Source of the DNA: Spirochaetota bacterium
GTDB taxonomy: Bacteria > Spirochaetota > Spirochaetia > SZUA-6
Length of the DNA: 50,088 nt
Direction: 5' to 3'
Assembly (NCBI GenBank): GCA_013151965.1
Contig: JAADHF010000118.1
Span: forward strand, 18,920-69,007
Within the stretch, counting starts at the first letter, position 1; every line of letters starts with the position of its first letter. Positions 25,354 through 33,265 of the stretch are shown here, piece after piece. Both the position numbers and the translations under genes were made by a program. The notes under the pieces are model-generated. The model searched no databases, had not been told where the DNA came from, and was given only the letters and a program-made list of their open reading frames with translations.

Positions 25354-26805
25354 CTAAGAAACGGGAAACGTAATTGTAAATACGGTTTTTTCATTCGGTC
25401 TGCTATCCGCCTTTATTCGGCCGCCGTTAGCTTCTACTATGGTTTTCACTATTGTTAATCCCAGCCCTGTTCCTCCATGCCTTCTTGATCTTGAGGGATC
25501 TCCTCTATAGAAGGGTTCGAATATATTGGGAAGATCAACAGGGTCTATCCCTGAGCCATTATCGGTAATATGTATTTCTACATTTGTTCCTGATAATTCC
25601 CAGTCGAATGTTATAATTCCTTCTTGTTCTGTATGCTGAACGGCATTATCGATAAGATTAAATAAGACCTGTTTAAAAGAGTCGGGATTCACAAACAGAC
25701 AGAGATCGGAACTGCTGTTAACGATAATTTTTCTTCCTTCTGCAATAATCCCGGCGTATTGAATAAAATCTTTAATAAGAATTTTTATACTTATCCGTTC
25801 GCGGTGGATATCCATGGGGTTTTTAATACGGGTAAGGTCCAGGAGCTGTTCGCACATTCTTGTAAGTCTGGTAACTTCCCTGTACATACCCTGAGTGAGC
25901 CTTGCAGATGCCTGCGGATCATCCTGTGCTCCCCTCATCAGAACTTCCAGAGAACCTTGAATTGCCGTGAGAGGTGTTCGTAATTCATGGGCGGCATTTG
26001 CAACAAAACGGTTTTGAGTATCAAAAAGTTCCTTTATACGCATAATCATATTATCAAAGGCATCTGCAAGCTGGCCTATTTCGTCTCTTCGCTGCGGCAG
26101 GTTTATTCGTTTACCGAGATCGCCATCGGCTATCTGATTACATGTTACAACCATACAGCTTAATTCTTTTAAAGAAGTGCTTGTTATCCATAATCCCAGT
26201 AATGCTCCGGCTATAAACACTATAATAATACCGCCGATAAGAATTACCTTTTGCCTGGCAAGGATTCCTTCTATGGGAATAAGTGAAGTACTTAACTGAA
26301 CAACACCTAATATGGCGGAACTACCGGGAGCTTCTCTTAACGGTATCAGAACTACAAGGAATAATTCATTATCCCTCATTGTAATGTAGGAAACATCGTT
26401 GTTCCCGGAAAGACTTTTACTATAGTAAGTACGGTCCGGTGGTACCGGTAGAGGTTCCTCCTTAAGACGTGTGCCTGCAGCCAGAATAGTACCATGGTCA
26501 TCAAGCACAAGAGCTGCCGTATCACGAGAGGTTAGATCAATGGCCAGCGAGTATGCAATTTTCCTTAAATAAACGGTATTCGGAGTATTCCGAAGTTCTC
26601 TGTTAACGGACTTGTTCTCTTTGTTTAAATAAAGCCATTGTTCAATTACCGGTTTTGCCTGCGCTCTAAGCCTGACAGCAGTAGTCCGTATTAAAAAATT
26701 CCTTGTATCAACAAAAATTCCATAACTGAAAAGTGATAATAGAATTACAAGCAGTAAAATATACAGTATGGAAAGCCGGAACCGAATAGAAATATTTTTC
26801 CACAC
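25354..26805 (-). CDS. Sensor histidine kinase (OmpR-partner type)
   Basis: This 483-aa membrane kinase has helix 13-35, a periplasmic sensor domain of about 150 aa (single Cache-like, with LVLDDHGTILAAGTRL), a second helix 186-208, HAMP (about 208-262), HisKA with H273 in AAHELRTPLTAI, and HATPase (NLIDNAVQH, DNGSGIDPVDLPNIFEPFYRG, GGTGLGLTIV). It forms a pair with the response regulator 4 nt upstream. The following SHOCT operon and its 11-bp repeats are likely targets. Confidence 0.94.
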   Translation of the reverse strand: MWKNISIRFRLSILYILLLVILLSLFSYGIFVDTRNFLIRTTAVRLRAQAKPVIEQWLYLNKENKSVNRELRNTPNTVYLRKIAYSLAIDLTSRDTAALVLDDHGTILAAGTRLKEEPLPVPPDRTYYSKSLSGNNDVSYITMRDNELFLVVLIPLREAPGSSAILGVVQLSTSLIPIEGILARQKVILIGGIIIVFIAGALLGLWITSTSLKELSCMVVTCNQIADGDLGKRINLPQRRDEIGQLADAFDNMIMRIKELFDTQNRFVANAAHELRTPLTAIQGSLEVLMRGAQDDPQASARLTQGMYREVTRLTRMCEQLLDLTRIKNPMDIHRERISIKILIKDFIQYAGIIAEGRKIIVNSSSDLCLFVNPDSFKQVLFNLIDNAVQHTEQEGIITFDWELSGTNVEIHITDNGSGIDPVDLPNIFEPFYRGDPSRSRRHGGTGLGLTIVKTIVEANGGRIKADSRPNEKTVFTITFPVS

Positions 26806-26809
26806 CCTG

Positions 26810-27502
26810 TTATTCCCTTTCAGGCTGCAAAGAATAACCGCTCCCGTAAACGGTACGGATAAGCTTCGGAGGCTTGTCCTTTATCTTATCTCTTAAATGA
26901 CTTATATGCACATCCACAATATTGGTATCACCGGCAAAATCATAACCGAAGATACGGTTAAGCAAAGTTTCTCTTGTAAAAACCCTTTTAGGATGTCTCA
27001 TAAAAAGTTCAAGAAGTGAAAACTCCGCAGGTGTCAGATGTACTGGACTGCCATCTCTTGTCACTTCCATACTTTCGACATTAAGAATTATATCTTCTAT
27101 TTCCAATAAAGTTTTCTCCGATTCATGCCCGGTACGACGCAGAAGAGCACGGACACGGGCGACTAATTCCTCAAAACTAAAGGGCTTTGTAATATAATCA
27201 TCCGCACCGGTATCCAGCCCGGAAACCCTGTCAGTTACACTTGTTTTTGCAGTTAAAATGATAATCGGCACGCGGTTTCCTCCCGCCCGAAGCTTTTTAC
27301 ATATTTCCATACCGTCGATATCCGGAAGCATCAGATCGAGTATAATCAGATCGGCCCCCCTGTGTTTTGCAAGGTCAAAGCCTCTTTTTCCCTCCGGAGC
27401 TATCAGAACATCGTAACCTTCGTATCTTAGTCCGGTACGTAAAAATTCAATTATAGTAGGCTCATCTTCTATAACAAGTATATTGGCTTTTTTCTCCGTC
27501 AT
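26810..27502 (-). CDS. OmpR/PhoB-family response regulator
   Basis: This 230-aa protein has a receiver (about 1-120; D12/E13, phospho-acceptor D56 in LIILDLMLPD, TKPF lysine) and a winged-helix output domain (about 130-228) with HLTPAEFSLLELFMRHPKRVFTRE and the recognition helix region TNIVDVHISHLRDKI. It is the first gene of the two-component pair. It probably activates the downstream SHOCT operon through the 11-bp repeats at 25270-25310. Confidence 0.95.
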   Translation of the reverse strand: MTEKKANILVIEDEPTIIEFLRTGLRYEGYDVLIAPEGKRGFDLAKHRGADLIILDLMLPDIDGMEICKKLRAGGNRVPIIILTAKTSVTDRVSGLDTGADDYITKPFSFEELVARVRALLRRTGHESEKTLLEIEDIILNVESMEVTRDGSPVHLTPAEFSLLELFMRHPKRVFTRETLLNRIFGYDFAGDTNIVDVHISHLRDKIKDKPPKLIRTVYGSGYSLQPERE

Positions 27503-27736
27503 AATTGTAATATAACAATATATTAAAACCGTTTAAAGTAGATACCCATAGACAAAGGGTTTGCCTGAAGGCAACAATGTAATATTGAGAATATATTGAT
27601 AAAAAAGATGTTCATAGATTGCCGTGAAGATCTTCAGCTAATAGTAGTATCTACCAAACTGAGGTAATTCCCGTTCTTTAAAGAAAGATGTCAAAGTTTC
27701 TGAAAAAGGTTAATATCGACTCAAAACTTAAGTTTT
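27503..27736. other. Palindrome-rich intergenic region without a gene
   Basis: This spacer holds several self-complementary stretches: TTGCC-TGAA-GGCAA (27561-27574), TGAAGATCTTCA (27625-27636), an imperfect GTAGTATCTAC (27645-27655) and AAAACTTAAGTTTT (27723-27736), the last adjacent to the HlyD stop codon. It must hold the promoter of the response regulator and the 3' end of the peptide-export operon. No long open frame with a start signal is present, and no strong G/C terminator was found. Confidence 0.5.
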
Positions 27737-28885
27737 TCATGATGTAAAATCCAATTTTTCCAATACAAAGTCGAGTATCCGCTGTTCCCGTACAATAATA
27801 CGTCCTTCACATATCATTCCGATTCTTACTCTGACACTCTTCCTTTTTCCTATCAGTACAGTTCTTTTAATATCTGCATCCACTATAAAAACACCTCCTT
27901 CCGCTCCTGAGATTGTCCGAATATCTCCAGGGATTTTAGTGACGGAACCTGTTAAATAACCATATTCACGGCGGGGAAGAGCTGCAAAACTGTAATAAAC
28001 CTTAGATCCTTTTTCTATATTAGCGATATCCTTGTTTCGGACAAAAAGCTCTATTTTAAGACTTTTACCTTTATCAGGGATAATACGCAGTATTTCAGTA
28101 CCGGATGGAATAAAGTCACCCGGATTATAGGTTCCTACTTCCTGAATTCTGCCGGAGATAGGCGCCCGAACAATACAATTTTCAAGGCTATAATTTATTT
28201 TCTGCAGTCGGGCTATTATGGTATTTTTTCTTTGTTTAAGCGACTGGATCTGTTCCTCAACAGATAGACGGTTTTCACTTTCCCATGCTTCCAGGCTCAA
28301 TTTAGAAAATAAATATTCACTTTTTAACTCTTCGAGTCTGACTGCTGCAACCATATCAGGGGGAAGTTCCGTTTCCTTCCGGTATGCGTTTTCTGCTTTT
28401 ATCAAAGATAACCGAAGGCTCTCTTTCTTAAACTGATATTGGAGGTATTTATTATAGAATTTTATATTCTTTTCAGGCATAAGACTTCTGCCTTTATTAA
28501 AGCTGTCCTTTAGTAAGCTAAATCCTGCGAGTTCTGATTTAACTTCTTTAAATTCTCTATTTACACTCTCCTTTTCTATCTCTAAGGCTCCCGAATCGAT
28601 GCTAAACAGAAGATCGCCCTTCTTTACATTCTTTTCAAGAAAAAAACGGATTTCCTTAATTTTACCTGAAGTTATGTTCCTGACAAGACTTATATTAGCA
28701 GTCGGTCTTATTATCCCATTTGCTTTTACAACAATTTCAATCTTACCGAACCACATCCAGAGAAAAGCTGCCAGAAACATGAAAAGAATAATGTAAATAA
28801 AAAAACTCATTATCTTAGGTGGTCTTGTTTCCAGCATTTCCCTTGAGTCGGAAAGCTCGTCAAATTTTATTATTCGTTCTTTCAT
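27737..28885 (-). CDS. HlyD-family periplasmic adaptor of the peptide exporter
   Basis: This 382-aa protein starts at the ATG that overlaps the exporter stop (ATGA). The frame is open 16 codons further upstream, but that would lie inside the exporter gene. One membrane helix (about residues 25-47) is followed by a short lipoyl-like segment (GKIKEIRFFLEKNVKKGDLLFSI), a long coiled coil (about 105-225) and the second half of the barrel-sandwich domain (IVRAPISGRIQEVGTYNPGDFI), then a beta domain. This is the membrane-fusion partner of C39-type ABC exporters such as MesE, LcnD and CvaA. It would link the inner-membrane exporter to the outer part of the envelope. Confidence 0.92.
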   Translation of the reverse strand: MKERIIKFDELSDSREMLETRPPKIMSFFIYIILFMFLAAFLWMWFGKIEIVVKANGIIRPTANISLVRNITSGKIKEIRFFLEKNVKKGDLLFSIDSGALEIEKESVNREFKEVKSELAGFSLLKDSFNKGRSLMPEKNIKFYNKYLQYQFKKESLRLSLIKAENAYRKETELPPDMVAAVRLEELKSEYLFSKLSLEAWESENRLSVEEQIQSLKQRKNTIIARLQKINYSLENCIVRAPISGRIQEVGTYNPGDFIPSGTEILRIIPDKGKSLKIELFVRNKDIANIEKGSKVYYSFAALPRREYGYLTGSVTKIPGDIRTISGAEGGVFIVDADIKRTVLIGKRKSVRVRIGMICEGRIIVREQRILDFVLEKLDFTS

Positions 28886-31056
28886 ACAGCAGCCTTCTCT
28901 ATGGTATTTCCCAGGGAAAGCTGTCCCTGCCATAGATTATAATATGATCCGCCTTTTTCTATCAGTTCCCTGTGGCTCCCCACCTCTGCAATTCGCCCCC
29001 TTTCCATAACCACGATACGTTCGCATCGCATTATTGTGGAAAGCCTGTGGGCAATTATAATGGTAGTAATTACGGAACTAATTTTATCAATGGTCTCATG
29101 AATTGCCCGCTCGGCAATACTGTCAAGACTGCCTGTAGCCTCATCGAGGATTAAAATATCAGGTTTGCCGAGGATAGCTCTAGACAAAGCGATACGCTGC
29201 CTCTGTCCGCCCGAGAGAGTTGCTCCCCGTTCACCAATCATTGTCTTATACCGAAGAGGCATTTCATTGATAAATCTATGAGCTTTAACGCTCATAGATG
29301 CATCTACTATTTCCTCAAACGTTACATCTTTTCTACCGAATTTCAGGTTATCATAAATTGTCCCGGAAAATAGAAATATATCCTGCGGAACATATCCGAT
29401 CCTTTCTCTGAGATTTTCAGTCTGCAGGTCCTTCAGGTTTTTTCCGTCGATAAGAATCTCACCCTTTTCCGGTTGGTAATATTTCATTAAAAGCTTAACA
29501 AGGGTTGTTTTCCCGGATCCGCTTTCTCCTACAATAGCCACTTTCTCACCCGGAAAAATATCAAGATTAATATTCTCAAGGACCTTCTCTCTTGTACCAT
29601 AGCGGAAATGTACATTCTTTAAGGTTATTCTTCCTTCAAAACTTTCAGGATTAAGTAATTTCTCTTCATCCTTTGCCTCGATTTCAAGGTCGAGAATTTC
29701 ACCAAGCCTGTCCGCAGCAACAAAAGCCTCCTGTAAAGTGGACTGAAGATTGATAAGCCGTTGTATTGGTCCATGAAAATATCCGAGTAAAGCACTAAAA
29801 GTAATCAACTGTCCAACTGTAATATTTCCATCTATTACCTGGATACTCCCCAGCCATAAAATAATTAAACCGCCAAAAAGTGTAAGAAAATCCTGTAATG
29901 AAAATTGAATATTCTGCATCATTCCAAGTTTATAACCTGATTTAATTACTTTGATGAAACGCTTTTCCGTTTCCCAAACAGCATCTCCTTCGCCGTTCAT
30001 TGCTTTTATTGTTGCAATCCCGTTAAGAGACTCAACAAGATAGCTTTCCGTATCCGCTTCTTCACTCATTACCTTTCTATTTCCTTTCTCAAACGGCTTT
30101 GTGAATAACCATACTAAAACTATTGAAAAGGGAATAAAAAAGACAGCTAACAGGAAAAGCCTCCAGCTTTGTAAATATAGTACAATTCCCGCACCAAGAA
30201 TCATAAAAGTATCTATGAGTACTGACAAGACAGCTCCGGACAATGCATCCTGTATTTTTGAGGCATCGTTAAGCCTGGACAGAATCTCTCCTACTTTTCT
30301 GGAATCAAAAAAGGACATAGGCAGTTTTAGAACATGCTGATAGTACTTAAAAATTAGAGAAATATCTATCTTCTGGCTTAAATGGAGAAGAAGATGTTTT
30401 CTGAATGCATCCATTACAACCTTAAATATTATAAGTGCTGCCATTCCTATTGAGATTATATTCAGGGATTTTTTTAAACCGCCTGTCAATACATCATCGA
30501 TCAGGAATTTAAAATAAAATGCTCCCAGAATTCCCAGTGAGGTATAAAGAATGGAGGAAATGAATATATCGATCATTAATTTTTTATGCGGAAACAGAAG
30601 TGAAAAGAATCGGGAAAAAAGTCCGGTTGTTTCATCCTTTTTACGGAAAGATTTATCCGGTATTAATAGAATAAGAACTCCGCTCCATATTTTTGCGAAT
30701 TCCTCCTTTGTATATGTTACCAGTCCCTCCGCAGGATCAGCTATTAAAAGTTTGTTCTTCTTTATTCTGTGAATTACCACATAGTGTAAAAGATTATCTT
30801 TTATCACATGTGCAATTGCAGGCAGAGGTATTTTATTATTTAGCTGTTCGATCGAACCTTTTACGCCTTTAGCTATAAAACATAGTTCTTTGGCTGCCGT
30901 TATCAGGCCAAGAGCGTTTGTGCCCTCTCTATCTGTTCCTGCAATTTCACGGATTTGTGATATTGGTTTTTTATAACCATATTGTTTGCAGACCGTGGCC
31001 AGACAGGCTGCCCCGCAGTCGGTTATATCATGCTGTAAAATTGATACGTATTTCAA
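28882..31056 (-). CDS. Peptidase-containing ABC transporter (C39 bacteriocin-processing exporter)
   Basis: This 724-aa protein has three modules. The C39 cysteine peptidase (1-130) has Q8, catalytic C14 in TDCGAACLA, H91 in LLHYVVIH and D107 in ADPAEG. The ABC membrane domain (about 155-440) has six helices. The ATPase has Walker A GESGSGKTT, signature LSGGQRQR and Walker B ILILDEATGSLD. This class cleaves precursors after a double glycine and exports the core. A matching double-glycine precursor (31877-32074) lies two genes upstream, with a CPBP protease between. All catalytic residues are intact. Confidence 0.96.
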   Translation of the reverse strand: MKYVSILQHDITDCGAACLATVCKQYGYKKPISQIREIAGTDREGTNALGLITAAKELCFIAKGVKGSIEQLNNKIPLPAIAHVIKDNLLHYVVIHRIKKNKLLIADPAEGLVTYTKEEFAKIWSGVLILLIPDKSFRKKDETTGLFSRFFSLLFPHKKLMIDIFISSILYTSLGILGAFYFKFLIDDVLTGGLKKSLNIISIGMAALIIFKVVMDAFRKHLLLHLSQKIDISLIFKYYQHVLKLPMSFFDSRKVGEILSRLNDASKIQDALSGAVLSVLIDTFMILGAGIVLYLQSWRLFLLAVFFIPFSIVLVWLFTKPFEKGNRKVMSEEADTESYLVESLNGIATIKAMNGEGDAVWETEKRFIKVIKSGYKLGMMQNIQFSLQDFLTLFGGLIILWLGSIQVIDGNITVGQLITFSALLGYFHGPIQRLINLQSTLQEAFVAADRLGEILDLEIEAKDEEKLLNPESFEGRITLKNVHFRYGTREKVLENINLDIFPGEKVAIVGESGSGKTTLVKLLMKYYQPEKGEILIDGKNLKDLQTENLRERIGYVPQDIFLFSGTIYDNLKFGRKDVTFEEIVDASMSVKAHRFINEMPLRYKTMIGERGATLSGGQRQRIALSRAILGKPDILILDEATGSLDSIAERAIHETIDKISSVITTIIIAHRLSTIMRCERIVVMERGRIAEVGSHRELIEKGGSYYNLWQGQLSLGNTIEKAAV

Positions 31057-31076
31057 AAAAGTAGCCCTTTTGTATA

Positions 31077-31769
31077 CTATGAATAAAACACTACCATAGA
31101 TACTATTGCTATAATATTTGATATCATATGTACAACAATTGAAGCTCCCAAACGATTCGTGTACATTCTTACTAAGCCAAAAATTATTCCCGATAAAAAC
31201 AGTAAAGGAAACATTTGAAACTCAAGATGGATAGCTGCAAATAATATCGATGTAACAATAAGAATTAGGTACTTGTTAACTTTTTTCGTTTCGAAGATTT
31301 TCCATACATAACCACGAAAAACTACTTCCTCAATGATAGGTGCAAGCAGGCATATATAAATAAACAAAAAAAATAAAGTTAAAATATGAGAATTAGTTGT
31401 TAAATATTTCATTACTAGTGTAAATCCGAATTCAAGAGGAATAGGTAACAAATAGTTTAAACCTATTGTAGTCAGAGCCATTGCAAGATAAGCCACTACT
31501 CCCCATATTATATCTATTCTCTTAATAGATATTTTTAATTCACTTCTAATATCAGCATTATTCCTTTTTATAACTATTAATATATATACTAGTAATGATG
31601 ACTCCATAAGAAATACTCGTAATAACATAATTATGATTTTTACAAATTTACGAACTGGAAGAAAAGGGAAAATAATTTGCCATGAAAAATAAAACAAGAT
31701 AATTAGTAAAAGAGATATTATATGGAGTATACTATACATATTCTTAAAGATTTTTATCACTTTTCCCAT
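31077..31769 (-). CDS. CPBP (Abi/CAAX-like) intramembrane metalloprotease, candidate immunity protein
   Basis: This 230-aa protein has about seven membrane helices and all the motifs of the family: the EE pair E147/E148 in EEVVFRGYVW with R152, the second-motif H181 in FAAIHLEF, and H214 in IVVHMISN. In bacteriocin loci of Gram-positive bacteria such proteins (for example SkkI or PlnI) give self-immunity. Here it lies between the precursor peptide and the exporter, 20 nt before the latter, which favours that role. Maturation of the peptide is an alternative. Confidence 0.9.
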   Translation of the reverse strand: MGKVIKIFKNMYSILHIISLLLIILFYFSWQIIFPFLPVRKFVKIIIMLLRVFLMESSLLVYILIVIKRNNADIRSELKISIKRIDIIWGVVAYLAMALTTIGLNYLLPIPLEFGFTLVMKYLTTNSHILTLFFLFIYICLLAPIIEEVVFRGYVWKIFETKKVNKYLILIVTSILFAAIHLEFQMFPLLFLSGIIFGLVRMYTNRLGASIVVHMISNIIAIVSMVVFYS

Positions 31770-31812
31770 CGTTACAGTTTATATTAAATAACCAAATGCT
31801 CATATCTTTATT

Positions 31813-31842
31813 TAATCCCTGGTTTTTTAAAACCAGGGATTA
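31813..31842 (-). terminator. Strong hairpin after the precursor-peptide gene
   Basis: The arms TAATCCCTGGTTTT (31813-31826) and AAAACCAGGGATTA (31829-31842) are perfectly complementary over 14 bp with a 2-nt centre. The hairpin lies 35 nt past the peptide stop codon and about 44 nt before the CPBP start. No U-tract follows on the minus strand. It probably acts as an attenuator or 3'-end stabiliser that yields much more precursor mRNA than exporter mRNA. Confidence 0.6.
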
Positions 31843-31876
31843 TTCTTAGTTCATAAAGATCAGCTGAAATTCTGAA

Positions 31877-32074
31877 TTAGAGTCCAGTAACAAGCCTAAA
31901 TATCCATATTCCTGCGCGAGCTCCTGAAAAGCCTTTCCATACAGCTCTACCATAGCTGATCACAGTCTTTTTATTCCTGCTCCACCAACTTCTACGGCTA
32001 CCACCCTCGCCGGCAGCATGCACATGTAATCCTCCGTTTACATTCATCAGCTCTTCATGAGTAATTGCTTCCAT
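31877..32074 (-). CDS. Double-glycine-leader precursor peptide (putative bacteriocin or signal peptide)
   Basis: This 65-aa precursor has a 15-residue leader, MEAITHEELMNVNGG, in the pattern of C39-exporter substrates: acidic and hydrophobic positions spaced before GG. The 50-residue core (LHVHAAGEGG... to ...FRLVTGL) has nine Arg/Lys and one Glu (net about +8), four Trp including WW, no Cys, and a GFSGARAG stretch with a GxxxG motif as seen in two-peptide bacteriocins. AAGGAG lies 9-10 nt before the ATG. The exporter, CPBP protein and regulator flank it. I know of no close characterised family; an antimicrobial or quorum-signal role is inferred. Confidence 0.82.
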   Translation of the reverse strand: MEAITHEELMNVNGGLHVHAAGEGGSRRSWWSRNKKTVISYGRAVWKGFSGARAGIWIFRLVTGL

Positions 32075-32153
32075 TTTGTTATTCTCCTTGACAACACTTT
32101 TTCCCGGGTTTCGTGTTCGATAATATTTTTTTCTACGCCGCAGTTTAACAATT

Positions 32154-32235
32154 ATTTTATCAGTGATTTGTCAGATGTAAATACTGCTTTTGGTAGTATT
32201 TTTACTTAGCAAGGTAGTATTTTTCTACTACCTTG
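32154..32235 (-). promoter_or_regulatory. Precursor-peptide promoter with GGTAGTATTTTT activator-type boxes
   Basis: On the minus strand TTTACA (32181-32176), a 16-bp spacer and TAAAAT (32159-32154) form the core promoter, with a start near 32147. Two identical 12-bp boxes (plus-strand GGTAGTATTTTT at 32192-32203 and 32213-32224) are exactly 21 bp apart, centred near -50 and -71. A reversed TACTACC (32226-32232) makes a 10-bp inverted repeat, CAAGGTAGTA (32210-32219) with TACTACCTTG (32226-32235), next to the luxR-type stop codon. The positions fit activation by the upstream LuxR-type protein. Confidence 0.6.
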
Positions 32236-32236
32236 A

Positions 32237-32881
32237 TTAAATTTCTTTAAATAAATTCTCTGTTTTCCTGCAACACCAGTCCCTGGCTTCTTTTCTGCTG
32301 GTAATACCAATTTTGTTGAAAATATTTGATATATGCTTTTTAACGGTATAGAGACTAATAAATAATTTCTCAGCAATTTCCTTGTTCATAAACCCCTCTT
32401 TTATAAGGAGCAGAATTTCGATTTCCCTGTGAGTCATATTTGTCTTTAATAATTTAGTAAATAACTCATCATCCTTTGTATAAACAGCTTTATATAATAA
32501 ATCTCTGGATATTCTTATTTTACCTTCAGTAAGAAGCAAAACTCCTTTCATTATAGTTTCCATATCTTCATCATAATAAAATATTCCTTTAATACCCTGT
32601 CTTATTGAATAACTGCATAGAGAATTCACTTTCTTCAAATTGAATATTGCAGCAGCGAAATATTTAGTAAAGATAGATTCTCTTTTTAAACATTCGGATA
32701 ATAACGGAATAGATGCGTCTATCAATAATATTTTACATTTTTTATTTTTATTATCTGAATCCTTGAAAGATCGAAAATCTATGCAATTAACACTGTATAT
32801 AGTTTTACTCATAAGATATTCAGCAATAAATATTCCAGGTGCAGATTCGGTTAAGATTTCAATACTACTTACTTCATTCAT
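32237..32881 (-). CDS. LuxR/NarL-type transcriptional regulator with receiver-like N-terminus
   Basis: This 214-aa protein has a C-terminal LuxR helix-turn-helix (about residues 147-200, LTHREIEILLLIKEG-like start and NKEIAEKLFISLYTVKKHI). The N-terminal 135 residues have the alpha/beta pattern of a receiver, with an Asp at residue 55 (CKILLIDASIP) in the phospho-acceptor position. The acidic pair near the start and the conserved T/S and K sites are not clear, so this may be an atypical or pseudo-receiver. It is transcribed toward the precursor-peptide gene and most likely controls it. No histidine kinase is adjacent. Confidence 0.88.
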   Translation of the reverse strand: MNEVSSIEILTESAPGIFIAEYLMSKTIYSVNCIDFRSFKDSDNKNKKCKILLIDASIPLLSECLKRESIFTKYFAAAIFNLKKVNSLCSYSIRQGIKGIFYYDEDMETIMKGVLLLTEGKIRISRDLLYKAVYTKDDELFTKLLKTNMTHREIEILLLIKEGFMNKEIAEKLFISLYTVKKHISNIFNKIGITSRKEARDWCCRKTENLFKEI

Positions 32882-32911
32882 ATCTTCCCAACCATTATTA
32901 TAATTTATATC

Positions 32912-32940
32912 ATAATAATTGTATCATTATCTTAAGTCAA
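32912..32940 (-). promoter_or_regulatory. Promoter of the LuxR-type regulator
   Basis: TTGACT (32940-32935), a 17-bp spacer and TATTAT (32917-32912) on the minus strand give a leader of about 25 nt. A GGGAAG site precedes the ATG. Confidence 0.6.
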
Positions 32941-33265
32941 GAAGATAATATTTATGCAGATTAAATATATCTCATATAGATAAATGAATAACAATGCATG
33001 GATTGGTATTATGCGAACATAATCAATCCACTGATTAGTCTATCAGGCTCGTTATATGCATCTATGCAGCCTATGATCAACCATAATAACAGGGCAATAG
33101 CTGCTGCAGAAACTTACAGGCTGCCGGCAGCATACCGGAACGTACTTTTTTTTAAAGCCGGCATACTTGATACTTTTACTGTAACAGCCTATCATCGATC
33201 CCAAGCATTATTATTTAAAACACCCTTATGCGGCAAAGCAAAAAAAACGGCAGGCGGAGGTTTCT
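32941..33265. other. Gene-free spacer between the LuxR-type and CorA genes
   Basis: The stretch has an open frame of 91 codons (32998-33273, plus) that overlaps corA and lacks a ribosome-binding site; I do not accept it as a gene. A CTGCCGGCAG palindrome lies at 33121-33130. A plausible corA promoter, TTGATA (33167-33172), 17 bp, TATCAT (33190-33195), is present. Nothing else is recognisable. Confidence 0.4.

Noticed and set aside
28886..28933. Upstream extension of the HlyD-type protein by 16 codons
   Set aside because: The extension lies inside the exporter gene and includes a Cys-Cys stretch not expected in this family; the ATGA overlap at 28882-28885 is the natural start.
31077..31769. 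Classical abortive-infection (phage defence) role for the CPBP protein
   Set aside because: No other defence genes nearby; its place between precursor and exporter fits immunity or peptide maturation better.
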